Assembly: GCF_001522585.2 (NCBI RefSeq)
Contig: NZ_CP013373.1
Coordinates: 1,488,001 to 1,552,000 of the forward strand
DNA: 64,000 bases
Source: Burkholderia sp. NRF60-BP8
GTDB taxonomy: Bacteria > Pseudomonadota > Gammaproteobacteria > Burkholderiales > Burkholderiaceae
Reading direction: 5' to 3'
A program made the translations under genes and the position numbers. Under the pieces are notes generated by a model that did not search any database, was not told the origin of the DNA, and saw only the letters and a program-made list of their open reading frames with translations. Below, one piece after another: positions 55,085 to 63,632 of this stretch. Each line of letters starts with the position of its first letter. The stretch's first letter is position 1.

Positions 55085-55981
55085 ATGCCAACGACTTCAG
55101 CGAATTCCCCGGTTCCCCGTCAGCGACGCGTGCAGTGTGCGAGCGCCGCCGGTCTTCACCACGTTGCCTATACGGAATGGGGCGATCCCGCGAATCCGCG
55201 CGTGCTGGTCTGCGTGCACGGCCTGACGCGCTCGGGGCGCGATTTCGACCGCTTGGCCGCCGCGCTGTCCGATACGTATCGCGTCGTCTGCCCCGATGTC
55301 GCCGGGCGTGGCCGGTCCGACCGGCTGGCCGATCCGCGGCTCTATGCGATTCCGCAGTACGTGGCCGACATGGTGACGTTGATCGCGCGGCTCGACGTGG
55401 AGTCGGTCGATTGGTTCGGCACGTCGATGGGCGGCCTGATCGGCATGGCGCTCGCCGGGCTGCCCGGTTCGCCGCTGCGGCGGATGATCGTCAACGACGT
55501 CGGCCCGCGCATCGAGCCCGATTCGCTGACGCGCATCGGAGAGTACCTCGGCGTGCAGCCGCGCTTTGCGACCGAGCAGGAGGGGATCGACTACCTGACG
55601 TCGCTGTCGCTGCCGTTCGGAGCGCTGAGCGCCGACGAGTGGCGCGAGATCAACGGGCCGCTGCTGCACCAACTGCCCGAAGGCGACTGGACGATGCGCT
55701 ACGATCCGCGCATCGCCGAGCCGTTCAAGGCGACGACGCCGGAGCTGGCCGCGCTCGGCGAGGCCGCGCTGTGGCGCGCGATCGAGACGACGGATGCGAC
55801 GCTGCTCGTCGTGCGCGGCGAGACGTCCGACTTGCTGTCGCGCGAGACGGCGGCCGAAATGGTCCGTCGCGGCCGGCATGTGACGCAGGTCGAGATCCCG
55901 GGGGCGGGCCACGCGCCGGCGTTCGTCAGCGCCGACCAGATTGCGCTCGCGCGGCGGTTTTTCGTCGAAGGCGACGCCTAA
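55085..55981 (+). CDS. alpha/beta hydrolase
   Basis: A 298-residue alpha/beta-hydrolase-fold enzyme. The oxyanion motif is CVHGLTRSGRDFDRL (about 43-57), the nucleophile elbow is GTSMGG (Ser near 115) and the catalytic His is in GAGHAPAF near the C-terminus. The start is ATG 55085 or 55076; AGGA lies 8 nt before the first. The substrate is unknown; esterases, dehalogenases and lactonases share this fold. It is a single gene between scoB and the RidA gene. Confidence 0.85.
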   Translation: MPTTSANSPVPRQRRVQCASAAGLHHVAYTEWGDPANPRVLVCVHGLTRSGRDFDRLAAALSDTYRVVCPDVAGRGRSDRLADPRLYAIPQYVADMVTLIARLDVESVDWFGTSMGGLIGMALAGLPGSPLRRMIVNDVGPRIEPDSLTRIGEYLGVQPRFATEQEGIDYLTSLSLPFGALSADEWREINGPLLHQLPEGDWTMRYDPRIAEPFKATTPELAALGEAALWRAIETTDATLLVVRGETSDLLSRETAAEMVRRGRHVTQVEIPGAGHAPAFVSADQIALARRFFVEGDA

Positions 55982-56057
55982 ACGCGTCATAATATGCGGT
56001 TCGGCGGCACGCGGGCCGTGCCGCCCGATTCCTCACTCATCACGACCGGAACATTTC

Positions 56058-56411
56058 ATGGCAGTCATTCGTCACCACGTCGGGCCCCGTCTCTCCGAAA
56101 CCGCGATCCACAACGGCACCGTGTATCTGGCCGGCCAGATCGCCGAAGACACCACGCAGGACATCCGCGGCCAGACGCGCGAAGTGCTCGGCCACATCGA
56201 CCGCCTGCTCGCCGAAGCGAACAGCGACAAGGCGCATCTGCTGTCGGTGCAGATCTACATCTCGGATCTCGCGAACTTCGAAGGCATGAATGCGGAGTGG
56301 GACGCATGGGTCGCGCAGGGCAACACGCCGCCGCGCGCCACCGTCGAGGCGAAGCTCGCGGATCCGGCGCTGCTCGTCGAGATCGTCGTCGTCGCCGCGC
56401 AACGGAGCTGA
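56058..56411 (+). CDS. RidA/YjgF-family protein
   Basis: A 117-residue RidA-type protein. Family members hydrolyse reactive imines or enamines from PLP enzymes. The pattern VYLAGQIAEDTTQDIRGQTR and PPRATVEAKLADPALLVEI, with the conserved Arg near 92, fits RidA subgroups. The ATG at 56058 gives a family-length protein; a longer reading to 55941 has no support. It is 39 bp before relA and may be co-transcribed. Confidence 0.88.
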   Translation: MAVIRHHVGPRLSETAIHNGTVYLAGQIAEDTTQDIRGQTREVLGHIDRLLAEANSDKAHLLSVQIYISDLANFEGMNAEWDAWVAQGNTPPRATVEAKLADPALLVEIVVVAAQRS

Positions 56412-56450
56412 GCGTTATCCGACGATGACCGTATTCCGGCAGGCCGTGCA

Positions 56451-58685
56451 ATGACCGAATCCGTTTCCGCATCCTCCGTCGCGGCGCCGTCGTTCGACGA
56501 CGTGCTCGCGTTCGTGCGCGAGCGGGCCGGCGATGCGCACCTGTCGTCCGGCGAGCTGCTCGCCGATCACTCGGCGGGCACGGCGGCGATCATGCGCACG
56601 CTGAACGTCGATCCGTCCGCGATGCAGGCTGCCGCGCTGTTCGTGCTGACGCCGCACCTGAGCGACCCCGAGCGCGAGCTGACCGAGCGTTTCGGCGACG
56701 AAGTCGCGCGGCTCGTGTTCGACGTGCGCAAGCTGTTGCGGCTCGGCACCGTCAGCCTGCGCGTCGCGCAGAACGCGAAGCCCGACGCCGGGCGCGACGC
56801 GGCGCAGGAGCGGCGTACGCAGATCGAGGCGCTGCGCAAGATGCTGCTCGCATTCGCGCAGGACATCCGCGTGGTGCTGATCCGGCTCGCGTCGCGGTTG
56901 CAGTCGCTGCGCTACTACGCGGCCGCGAAGATCGACCCGCCGCCGGACGTTGCGCGCGAGACGCTCGAGATCTATGCGCCGCTCGCGAATCGTCTCGGTA
57001 TCTGGCAACTGAAGTGGGAGCTCGAGGATCTCGCGTTCCGCTTCGAGGATCCGGTCACCTACAAGCGGATCGCGAAGCTGCTCGACGAGAAGCGCATCGA
57101 GCGCGAGGCGTACGTCACGCAGGCGATCGCGCGGCTGCAGCACGAGCTCGCGGAGGCGAACATCCAGGCCGACGTCAGCGGCCGGCCGAAGCATATCTAC
57201 AGCATCTGGCGCAAGATGCGCGGCAAGGAGCTCGATTTCTCCGAGCTGTACGACGTGCGCGCGTTTCGCGTGATCGTGCCGGACATCAAGGATTGCTACG
57301 CGGTGCTCGGCATCGTGCATCACCTGTGGCAGCCGGTGCCGAAGGAGTTCGACGACTACATCTCGCGGCCGAAGCCGAACGGCTACAAGTCGCTGCATAC
57401 GGTCGTGATCGGCGACGACGGCCGTGCGTTCGAAGTGCAGATCCGCACGCAGGAGATGCATCGTTTCGCCGAGTATGGCGTCGCGGCACACTGGCGCTAC
57501 AAGGAGGCCGGCGCGCGCGGCTATGGTGGCCAGTTCTCGGCGAGCGACAAGTACGACGAGAAGATCGCGTGGCTGCGTCAGTTGCTCGCGTGGAAGGACG
57601 ACGTCGAGGACGGCGCCGAAGTGTCGGGCGACCAGGCGTGGGCGCAATTGCGCGAAACGTCGCTCGACGACGACCACATCTACGTGCTGACGCCGCAGGC
57701 GCGCGTGATCGCGCTGCCGCAGGGCGCGACGCCGGTCGATTTCGCGTATCACCTGCACAGCGAGCTCGGCCATCGCTGCCGTGGCGCACGCGTCGACGGT
57801 GTGATGGTGCCGCTGAACACGTCGCTCGCGAACGGCCAGACGGTCGAGATCGTCGCGGTGAAGGAAGGCGGGCCGTCACGCGACTGGCTGAACCTGCAGC
57901 TCGGTTACCTGAAGAGCTCGCGCGCGCGGCAGAAGGTGCGTGCGTGGTTCAACTCGATCGAGCAGGAAGAAAACGTCGCGCACGGCCGCGCGCTCGTCGA
58001 AAAGACGCTGCAGCGCGAGGGCAAGACGTCGGTCAATCTGGACCATCTCGCCGCGAAGCTCGGCTTCAAGTCGCCCGAGGAGCTGTTCTCGGTCGTCGGC
58101 AAGGAAGAATTCAGCCTGCGCAACGTCGAGCACGCGCTGTCCGATGCGCCGCCGCCGGAACCGGCGCCCGAGGCGCCGGCCGATTTCGAGAAGCGCAGCA
58201 GCGGCGCGAGCGTCGCGCATGGTGCGTCGACCGGCGTGCTGGTGGTCGGCGTCGACGCGCTGCTGACGCAACTGGCGCGTTGCTGCCGTCCGGCGCCGCC
58301 CGATCCGATCAGCGGTTTCGTCACGCGCGGCAAGGGGATGTCGATCCATCGCACCGACTGCCCGACGTTTCGCCGGATGGTCGAGCGCGCGCCGGAGCGC
58401 GTGCTGCAGACGACCTGGTCGGCCGACGTGCTGGGCGGGCGTGGCGCGTCCGTCTACCCGGTCGACCTGATGATCGAGGCGAGCGACCGGCAAGGGTTGC
58501 TGCGCGATATCTCCGAAGTGTTCGCGCGCGAAAAGATCAACGTCGTGGGCGTGAAGACGCAGAGCCGCCGCAATGCGGCATTCATGCAGTTCACGGTCGA
58601 GGTATCGAATTCGGCACAGGTGCAGCGCGCGTGCACGCTGCTCGGCGAGGTGCAGGGCGTCGTGCGGGCAGGGCGAAAATCGTGA
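56451..58685 (+). CDS. relA: GTP pyrophosphokinase, monofunctional (p)ppGpp synthetase
   Basis: Makes (p)ppGpp on amino-acid starvation; 744 residues. The N-terminal hydrolase-like region lacks the HDxxED metal motif. The synthetase region has GRPKHIYSIWRKM and KPNGYKSLHTVV, and EFDDYI near residue 300 matches the ExDD motif of monofunctional RelA rather than the RxKD of bifunctional SpoT. TGS (about 405-465) and C-terminal ACT (about 665-740) domains follow, with conserved cysteines in LARCCRPAPPD. A tRNA-Val gene follows. Confidence 0.95.
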   Translation: MTESVSASSVAAPSFDDVLAFVRERAGDAHLSSGELLADHSAGTAAIMRTLNVDPSAMQAAALFVLTPHLSDPERELTERFGDEVARLVFDVRKLLRLGTVSLRVAQNAKPDAGRDAAQERRTQIEALRKMLLAFAQDIRVVLIRLASRLQSLRYYAAAKIDPPPDVARETLEIYAPLANRLGIWQLKWELEDLAFRFEDPVTYKRIAKLLDEKRIEREAYVTQAIARLQHELAEANIQADVSGRPKHIYSIWRKMRGKELDFSELYDVRAFRVIVPDIKDCYAVLGIVHHLWQPVPKEFDDYISRPKPNGYKSLHTVVIGDDGRAFEVQIRTQEMHRFAEYGVAAHWRYKEAGARGYGGQFSASDKYDEKIAWLRQLLAWKDDVEDGAEVSGDQAWAQLRETSLDDDHIYVLTPQARVIALPQGATPVDFAYHLHSELGHRCRGARVDGVMVPLNTSLANGQTVEIVAVKEGGPSRDWLNLQLGYLKSSRARQKVRAWFNSIEQEENVAHGRALVEKTLQREGKTSVNLDHLAAKLGFKSPEELFSVVGKEEFSLRNVEHALSDAPPPEPAPEAPADFEKRSSGASVAHGASTGVLVVGVDALLTQLARCCRPAPPDPISGFVTRGKGMSIHRTDCPTFRRMVERAPERVLQTTWSADVLGGRGASVYPVDLMIEASDRQGLLRDISEVFAREKINVVGVKTQSRRNAAFMQFTVEVSNSAQVQRACTLLGEVQGVVRAGRKS

Positions 58686-58728
58686 TGGGGTTGGAACAGC
58701 GTTATTTTGCTGCAACCGCATAAAACAC

Positions 58729-58757
58729 TTGCCAAGCCAGCAGCAACTCCATATAAT
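58729..58757 (+). promoter_or_regulatory. promoter of the tRNA-Val gene
   Basis: TTGCCA (58729-58734), a 17-bp spacer and a perfect TATAAT (58752-58757) lie 12 bp before the tRNA. This is the clearest sigma-70 promoter in the window. It may also drive thrS, as no good promoter is seen between the tRNA and thrS. Confidence 0.8.
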
Positions 58758-58769
58758 CTTAGCTTCTCT

Positions 58770-58846
58770 AGGCTCGTAGCTCAGCTGGTTAGAGCACCAC
58801 CTTGACATGGTGGGGGTCGTTGGTTCGAGTCCAATCGAGCCTACCA
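58770..58846 (+). tRNA. tRNA-Val (anticodon GAC)
   Basis: A complete 77-nt cloverleaf with encoded CCA. The acceptor AGGCTCG pairs with CGAGCCT. The D-arm is GCTC/GAGC. The anticodon stem CCACC/GGTGG encloses loop TTGACAT with GAC at 58804-58806, and the T-arm is GTTGG TTCGAGT CCAAT. It reads GUC and GUU codons. Confidence 0.96.
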
Positions 58847-58919
58847 ACGAATTGAGAATGCCCGGCTTCCGGGTGTTCGATGCAGTACACAACTCAACGC
58901 GAACAAGGCGAATACGGTT

Positions 58920-58964
58920 ATGACACCGCGAACGTTGACCGAAACCACTTCGGAGCGACGCTAG
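58920..58964 (+). CDS. candidate Thr-rich leader peptide of thrS
   Basis: A 14-codon reading, MTPRTLTETTSERR, with five threonine codons (ACA, ACG, ACC, ACC, ACT) among its first ten. It ends 41 nt before a strong terminator hairpin and 150 nt before thrS. This is the arrangement of a ribosome-stalling leader: low threonyl-tRNA would stall a ribosome on the Thr run. The ribosome-binding site is only fair (AAGG, 11 nt upstream), which is the main weakness. No such leader for thrS is known to me in enterobacteria. Confidence 0.55.
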   Translation: MTPRTLTETTSERR

Positions 58965-58972
58965 TCGAGGAA

Positions 58973-59010
58973 CGTTTTCGCCCTTTCAGTTGAGTGAAGT
59001 ATCGAATGCG
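58973..59010 (+). promoter_or_regulatory. candidate antiterminator hairpin of the thrS leader
   Basis: CGTTTTCG (58973-58980) can pair with CGAATGCG (59003-59010) with one mismatch and one G-U pair, capped by an inner stem TTTCA/TGAAG (58984-58988 / 58995-58999). The right arm takes up most of the terminator's left arm, so the two structures exclude each other. A third option pairs GCGAACGTT (58928-58936, inside the Thr codons) with 58971-58981. I worked this out by eye. Confidence 0.4.
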
Positions 59011-59040
59011 GCCCCTCGAAAGCGGGGCCGCATTTTTTTT
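59005..59040 (+). terminator. rho-independent terminator / attenuator upstream of thrS
   Basis: A perfect 11-bp stem (AATGCGGCCCC / GGGGCCGCATT) with an 8-nt loop runs into a run of eight T residues. It lies 75 nt before the thrS start codon. Alone it could simply end the tRNA transcript; with the Thr-rich leader it looks like an attenuator. Confidence 0.9.
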
Positions 59041-59114
59041 GTCGCGAATTTTCCCGCGTGAGTTCGACTCGCGTACCTGGTCTGCCGCCCACTGTCGGCA
59101 TCACGGAGATTGCT

Positions 59115-61022
59115 ATGGTTTCGATACGCTTGCCTGACGGCTCAGTTCGACAATACGAGCATCCGGTGACAGTTGCCGAGGTTGCGGCCTCCATCGGTCC
59201 CGGCTTGGCGAAGGCTGCGCTGGGCGGCAAGCTCGATGGCGAGCTCGTCGATACGTCGACGGTGATCGATCGCGACGCGTCGCTCGCGATCGTCACGGAC
59301 AAGGATGTCGACGGCCTCGACATCATCCGCCACTCGACCGCTCACTTGCTCGCGTACGCGGTGAAGGAACTGTATCCGGACGCGCAGGTGACGATCGGCC
59401 CGGTGATCGACAACGGTTTCTATTACGACTTCTCGTACAACCGCCCGTTTACGCCGGAAGATCTGGAAAAGATCGAAAAGCGCATGCAGGAACTCGCGAA
59501 GAAGGACGAGCCGGTCACGCGCCGTGTCGTGTCGCGCGACGAGGCGGCCGGTTACTTCCGCAGCATCGGCGAGAAGTACAAGGCCGAGATCATCGAGTCG
59601 ATCCCGCAAAGCGACGAAATCAAGCTGTATTCGCACGGCGGCTTCACCGATCTGTGCCGCGGCCCGCACGTGCCGTCCACCGGCAAGCTGAAGGTCTTCA
59701 AGTTGATGAAGGTCGCAGGCGCGTACTGGCGCGGCGATTCGAAGAACGAGCAGCTGCAGCGCATCTACGGCACGGCCTGGACGAAGAAGGAAGACCAGGA
59801 TCAGTACCTGCACATGCTCGAGGAGGCGGAAAAGCGCGACCACCGCAAGCTGGGCAAGCAGCTCGACCTGTTCCACATGCAGGAAGAGTCGCCGGGCATG
59901 GTGTTCTGGCATCCGAAGGGCTGGGCGCTGTGGCAGCAGGTCGAGCAGTACATGCGCCGCCGCGTCAACGAAGCCGGCTATCTCGAGATCAAGACGCCGA
60001 TGATCATGGACCGTTCGCTGTGGGAGGCGTCGGGCCACTGGCAGAACTATCGCGAGAACATGTTCACGACGGAGTCGGAGAAGCGCGATTACGCGATCAA
60101 GCCGATGAACTGCCCGGGCCACGTCCAGGTGTTCAAGCACGGCCTGCGCTCGTACCGCGACCTGCCGCTGCGTTACGCGGAATTCGGCTCGTGCCACCGC
60201 AACGAGGCATCGGGTGCGCTGCACGGCCTGATGCGCGTGCGCGGCTTCGTGCAGGACGATGCGCACATCTTCTGTACGGAAGAGCAGTTCATCGCCGAGT
60301 CGATCGCGTTCAACACGCTGGCGATGAGCGTGTACAAGGATTTCGGGTTCGAGCACATCGACATCAAGCTGTCGCTGCGCCCCGAACAGCGTGCGGGCAC
60401 CGACGAAACGTGGGATCGCGCCGAGCAGGGCTTGCGCGACGCGCTCACGGCGTGCGGTCTGTCCTGGGAGGAGCTGCCGGGCGAGGGCGCGTTCTATGGC
60501 CCGAAGATCGAGTACCACATCAAGGACGCGCTCGGCCGCTCGTGGCAATGCGGCACGCTGCAGCTCGACATGGTGCTGCCGGAGCGCCTCGGCGCCGAGT
60601 ACGTGGCGGAAGACAACAGCCGCCGCCGGCCGGTGATGCTGCATCGCGCGATCGTCGGGTCGATGGAGCGGTTCCTCGGCATTTTGATCGAGCACCATGC
60701 TGGTGCAATGCCGGTCTGGCTCGCGCCGTACCAGGCAATTGTGCTCAATATCGCCGAAAGTCAGGCCGAATATGCGCAGTCCCTGGCCCAATCGTTGCAA
60801 AAACAAGGGGTTAGAGTGGCGGCCGATTTGCGCAACGAGAAGATTAGCTATAAAATACGCGAGCACACGCTGGAAAAGGTGCCTTATCTCCTCGTCGTGG
60901 GCGATAAGGAGCGTGATGCGCAAACGGTAGCCGTGCGTGCCCGTGGCGGCGTCGATCTTGGCGTAATGCCGGTCGAAGCCTTCGTTGAGCGTCTGCAGGA
61001 AGACCTGCGCTCGTTCAAGTAA
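59115..61022 (+). CDS. thrS: threonyl-tRNA synthetase
   Basis: Charges tRNA-Thr and edits mischarged serine. It has 635 residues, full length. An N-terminal TGS domain (1-62) is followed by the editing domain with [17 protein letters not shown] and the class-II core with [20 protein letters not shown] and [20 protein letters not shown]. The C-terminal anticodon-binding domain (about 535-635) has [11 protein letters not shown]. The ATG at 59115 ([15 protein letters not shown]) follows CGGAGA. It is first of thrS-infC-rpmI-rplT-pheS-pheT, an order shared with enterobacteria. Confidence 0.97.
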   Translation: MVSIRLPDGSVRQYEHPVTVAEVAASIGPGLAKAALGGKLDGELVDTSTVIDRDASLAIVTDKDVDGLDIIRHSTAHLLAYAVKELYPDAQVTIGPVIDNGFYYDFSYNRPFTPEDLEKIEKRMQELAKKDEPVTRRVVSRDEAAGYFRSIGEKYKAEIIESIPQSDEIKLYSHGGFTDLCRGPHVPSTGKLKVFKLMKVAGAYWRGDSKNEQLQRIYGTAWTKKEDQDQYLHMLEEAEKRDHRKLGKQLDLFHMQEESPGMVFWHPKGWALWQQVEQYMRRRVNEAGYLEIKTPMIMDRSLWEASGHWQNYRENMFTTESEKRDYAIKPMNCPGHVQVFKHGLRSYRDLPLRYAEFGSCHRNEASGALHGLMRVRGFVQDDAHIFCTEEQFIAESIAFNTLAMSVYKDFGFEHIDIKLSLRPEQRAGTDETWDRAEQGLRDALTACGLSWEELPGEGAFYGPKIEYHIKDALGRSWQCGTLQLDMVLPERLGAEYVAEDNSRRRPVMLHRAIVGSMERFLGILIEHHAGAMPVWLAPYQAIVLNIAESQAEYAQSLAQSLQKQGVRVAADLRNEKISYKIREHTLEKVPYLLVVGDKERDAQTVAVRARGGVDLGVMPVEAFVERLQEDLRSFK

Positions 61023-61071
61023 CCGCCCTGGCAGCGCGGCTCGTTTTTTTAATTTTTAGAGGAAACGTAAC

Positions 61072-61596
61072 ATCGCTACTGATAAGTCGTCGCACCGCAT
61101 CAACGGTGAAATCACTGCGCCGGAAGTGCGCCTGGTCGGGATCGAGAACGAACCGCTCGGTATCGTAAAACTCGCTGACGCTTTCCGTAAATCGGAAGAA
61201 CTGGATGTTGACCTGGTGGAAATCGCGCCGCAAGCGGTGCCGCCGGTTTGCCGTCTGATGGATTACGGCAAGTTCAAGTACCAGGAATCGAAGAAGCAGC
61301 ACGAAGCGAAGCTGAAGCAGAAGGTCATCCAGGTGAAGGAAGTCAAGTTCCGCCCGGGTACCGATGACGGGGATTACAACGTCAAGCTCCGCAATCTCGT
61401 GCGCTTCCTCGAAGAGGGCGACAAGACGAAGATCACGTTGCGTTTCCGCGGCCGCGAAATGGCTCACCAGGAAATCGGTATGCGGATGCTCGAGCGTCTG
61501 CGCACGGATCTCGAGGAAGTCGGCCAGGTCGAGCAGATGCCGAAGATGGAAGGGCGCCAGATGATCATGGTGCTCTCGCCGAAGAAAAAGAAGTAA
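61072..61596 (+). CDS. infC: translation initiation factor IF-3, with ATC start codon
   Basis: IF-3 binds the 30S subunit and proofreads start-codon and initiator-tRNA pairing. Read from the ATC at 61072 it has 174 residues and begins (M)[19 protein letters not shown], the normal IF-3 N-terminus, with TAGAGGAA 8 nt upstream. No ATG or TTG lies before this conserved segment; the first conventional start (GTG 61126) would delete it. Rare start codons in infC allow IF-3 to repress its own translation. The body includes [20 protein letters not shown], and the protein ends MVLSPKKKK. It is 49 bp after thrS. Confidence 0.95.
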   Translation: MATDKSSHRINGEITAPEVRLVGIENEPLGIVKLADAFRKSEELDVDLVEIAPQAVPPVCRLMDYGKFKYQESKKQHEAKLKQKVIQVKEVKFRPGTDDGDYNVKLRNLVRFLEEGDKTKITLRFRGREMAHQEIGMRMLERLRTDLEEVGQVEQMPKMEGRQMIMVLSPKKKK

Positions 61597-61635
61597 CGGG
61601 CCCGCGCGCATCGCGCGCAGGTTCGACAGTGGTTC

Positions 61636-61664
61636 GGCGCGCTGCCCGGTCCGGGCGGCGCGCC
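61636..61664 (+). promoter_or_regulatory. stable hairpin in the rpmI leader
   Basis: A 13-bp stem with one G-U pair and a 3-nt loop lies in the 190-nt gap between infC and rpmI. It could attenuate read-through, act as an RNA processing site, or form part of an L20 autoregulatory leader, as L20 binds its operon leader in other bacteria. No T-run follows. Confidence 0.4.
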
Positions 61665-61786
61665 AACAATGACGGCGGCTGCGCAAGCGGGTCGCCGTAC
61701 ACAAGTGGACTGGGTTTCGAAGGGCGGGTCAAGGGCGCAAGCCAACCGCACACCCATCGCCATCTAATAAACTGGAGTTGTTCGTC

Positions 61787-61984
61787 ATGCCTAAGATGAA
61801 GACCAAGAAGAGCGCTGCAAAGCGCTTCGTGGTGCGTCCGGGCGGTACCGTCAAGCGCGGTCAAGCCTTCAAGCGCCACATCCTGACCAAGAAAACCACG
61901 AAGAACAAGCGCCATCTGCGCGGCGCAACGGCAGTTCACGATTCCGATCTGAACTCCGTCCGCGCGATGCTCCCGTTCGCGTAA
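61787..61984 (+). CDS. rpmI: 50S ribosomal protein L35
   Basis: A 65-residue, highly basic ribosomal protein, the normal L35 length. It begins [20 protein letters not shown] and contains [20 protein letters not shown] precedes the ATG at 61787. It is 30 bp before rplT. Confidence 0.97.
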
Positions 61985-62014
61985 CCCCTCAACTGATACT
62001 CCAAGGAGAGAAAC

Positions 62015-62374
62015 ATGCCTCGAGTCAAACGTGGGGTAACCGCACGGGCCCGCCACAAGAAGATCATCAACCTGGCCAAGGGTTATCGCGGCCGCCGCAA
62101 TAACGTCTACCGCATCGCCAAGCAGGCGGTGATGCGCGCTGGTCAGTACGCGTACCGCGATCGCCGCAACAAGAAGCGTGTGTTCCGTGCACTGTGGATC
62201 ACGCGTATCAATGCGGCAGTTCGCCAGCACGACATGACCTACAGCGTGTTCATCAACGGCCTGAAGAAGGCGTCGATCGAACTCGACCGTAAGGTGCTGG
62301 CCGACATGGCGGTGTTCGACAAGGCTGCTTTTGCTGCGATCGTCAAGCAGGTGAAAGCCGCCGTTGCAGCCTAA
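62015..62374 (+). CDS. rplT: 50S ribosomal protein L20
   Basis: A 119-residue protein needed for early 50S assembly and known as a translational repressor of its own operon in E. coli. It begins [20 protein letters not shown] and has [28 protein letters not shown] lies before the ATG. A terminator follows it and separates it from pheS. Confidence 0.98.
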
Positions 62375-62442
62375 TTGCGAAATTAGCACTGCGTGGTTAG
62401 TTGCAGCGAGGTTCCGGTAGTCTCGGCCGCTGCAGCGAAAAC

Positions 62443-62466
62443 GGGGCTCTTCCGAGCCCCTTTTTT
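62443..62466 (+). terminator. rho-independent terminator between rplT and pheS
   Basis: A perfect 7-bp stem (GGGGCTC / GAGCCCC) with a 4-nt loop is followed by six T residues. Upstream, GCAGCG (62403-62408) and CGCTGC (62429-62434) can also pair. I found no Phe-rich leader reading here, unlike the pheM leader of E. coli. Confidence 0.85.
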
Positions 62467-62522
62467 GTTTGGTGGGCGGTTTCGCTCGCCAAGACCGAAT
62501 GACGTTGGAAATGATGGGATCT

Positions 62523-63536
62523 ATGGATCTGGACCAGATTGTCGCCGACGCGCAGCAGTCCTTCGAACACGCTGCCGACATCACCACGCTCGAAAACGAG
62601 AAAGCGCGATTTCTCGGTAAATCGGGTGCGCTGACCGAGTTGCTCAAGGGCCTCGGCAAGCTCGATCCCGAAGCACGCAAGACCGAAGGCGCACGCATCA
62701 ACGTCGCGAAGCAGCAGGTCGAAGCCGCGCTCACCGCCCGTCGCCAGGCACTGGCCGACGCGCTGCTGAATCAGCGCCTCACCGCCGAAGCGATCGACGT
62801 GACGTTGCCGGGCCGTGGCGCCGGCGCCGGCAGCCTGCACCCGGTGATGCGCACGTGGGAGCGTGTCGAACGGATTTTCGGCTCGATCGGTTTCGATGTG
62901 GCCGATGGCCCCGAAATCGAGACCGACTGGTACAACTTCACGTCGCTGAACAGCCCGGAGAACCATCCGGCGCGTTCGATGCAGGACACCTTCTACGTCG
63001 AAGGCAAGGATGCCGACGGCCGCCAGCTGCTGCTGCGCACGCACACGAGCCCGATGCAGGTGCGTTATGCGCGCATGAACCGTCCGCCGATCAAGGTGAT
63101 CGCGCCGGGCCGCACGTATCGCGTCGACAGCGATGCGACCCACTCGCCGATGTTCAATCAGGTCGAGGGGCTGTGGATCGACGAAAACATCAGCTTCGCC
63201 GATCTCAAGGGCGTCTATACCGACTTCCTGAAAAAATTCTTCGAGCGCGACGACATCCTCGTGCGCTTCCGTCCGTCGTATTTCCCGTTCACGGAACCGT
63301 CGGCCGAGATCGACATGATGTTCGAGCAAGGCAAGAACGCCGGCAAGTGGCTCGAGATCTCCGGCTCGGGGCAGGTGCATCCGACCGTGATCCGCAACAT
63401 GGGCCTCGATCCCGAGCGCTACATCGGTTTCGCGTTCGGCAGCGGCCTCGAGCGCCTGACGATGCTGCGCTACGGCGTGCAGGATCTCCGGCTGTTCTTC
63501 GAGAACGACCTGCGTTTCCTGCGCCAGTTCGCATAA
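62523..63536 (+). CDS. pheS: phenylalanyl-tRNA synthetase alpha subunit
   Basis: The catalytic alpha chain of the (alpha-beta)2 enzyme, 337 residues. The N-terminal coiled coil (about 1-85) is followed by the class-II core with [41 protein letters not shown] and the C-terminal motif 3 [18 protein letters not shown] use ATG 62523 ([15 protein letters not shown]), the family start; in-frame upstream starts to 62469 are not conserved. It is followed by pheT after 96 bp. Confidence 0.96.
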   Translation: MDLDQIVADAQQSFEHAADITTLENEKARFLGKSGALTELLKGLGKLDPEARKTEGARINVAKQQVEAALTARRQALADALLNQRLTAEAIDVTLPGRGAGAGSLHPVMRTWERVERIFGSIGFDVADGPEIETDWYNFTSLNSPENHPARSMQDTFYVEGKDADGRQLLLRTHTSPMQVRYARMNRPPIKVIAPGRTYRVDSDATHSPMFNQVEGLWIDENISFADLKGVYTDFLKKFFERDDILVRFRPSYFPFTEPSAEIDMMFEQGKNAGKWLEISGSGQVHPTVIRNMGLDPERYIGFAFGSGLERLTMLRYGVQDLRLFFENDLRFLRQFA

Positions 63537-63632
63537 CGCCGCTCGCCGCGCCGACCTGTGCCCGCGCACGCCCCGACGGACGTTTCCGAGGGGCCCGGGC
63601 GTCGATCTAACCTGTTTCGAACGTAGACATCC

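Noticed and set aside
58847..59114. T-box riboswitch before thrS
   Set aside because: There is no T-box consensus or specifier-loop arrangement; T-boxes are also not expected in beta-proteobacteria.
62375..62522. pheM-like phenylalanine leader peptide before pheS
   Set aside because: I scanned the gap for short readings rich in TTC/TTT codons and found none; only the terminator is supported.
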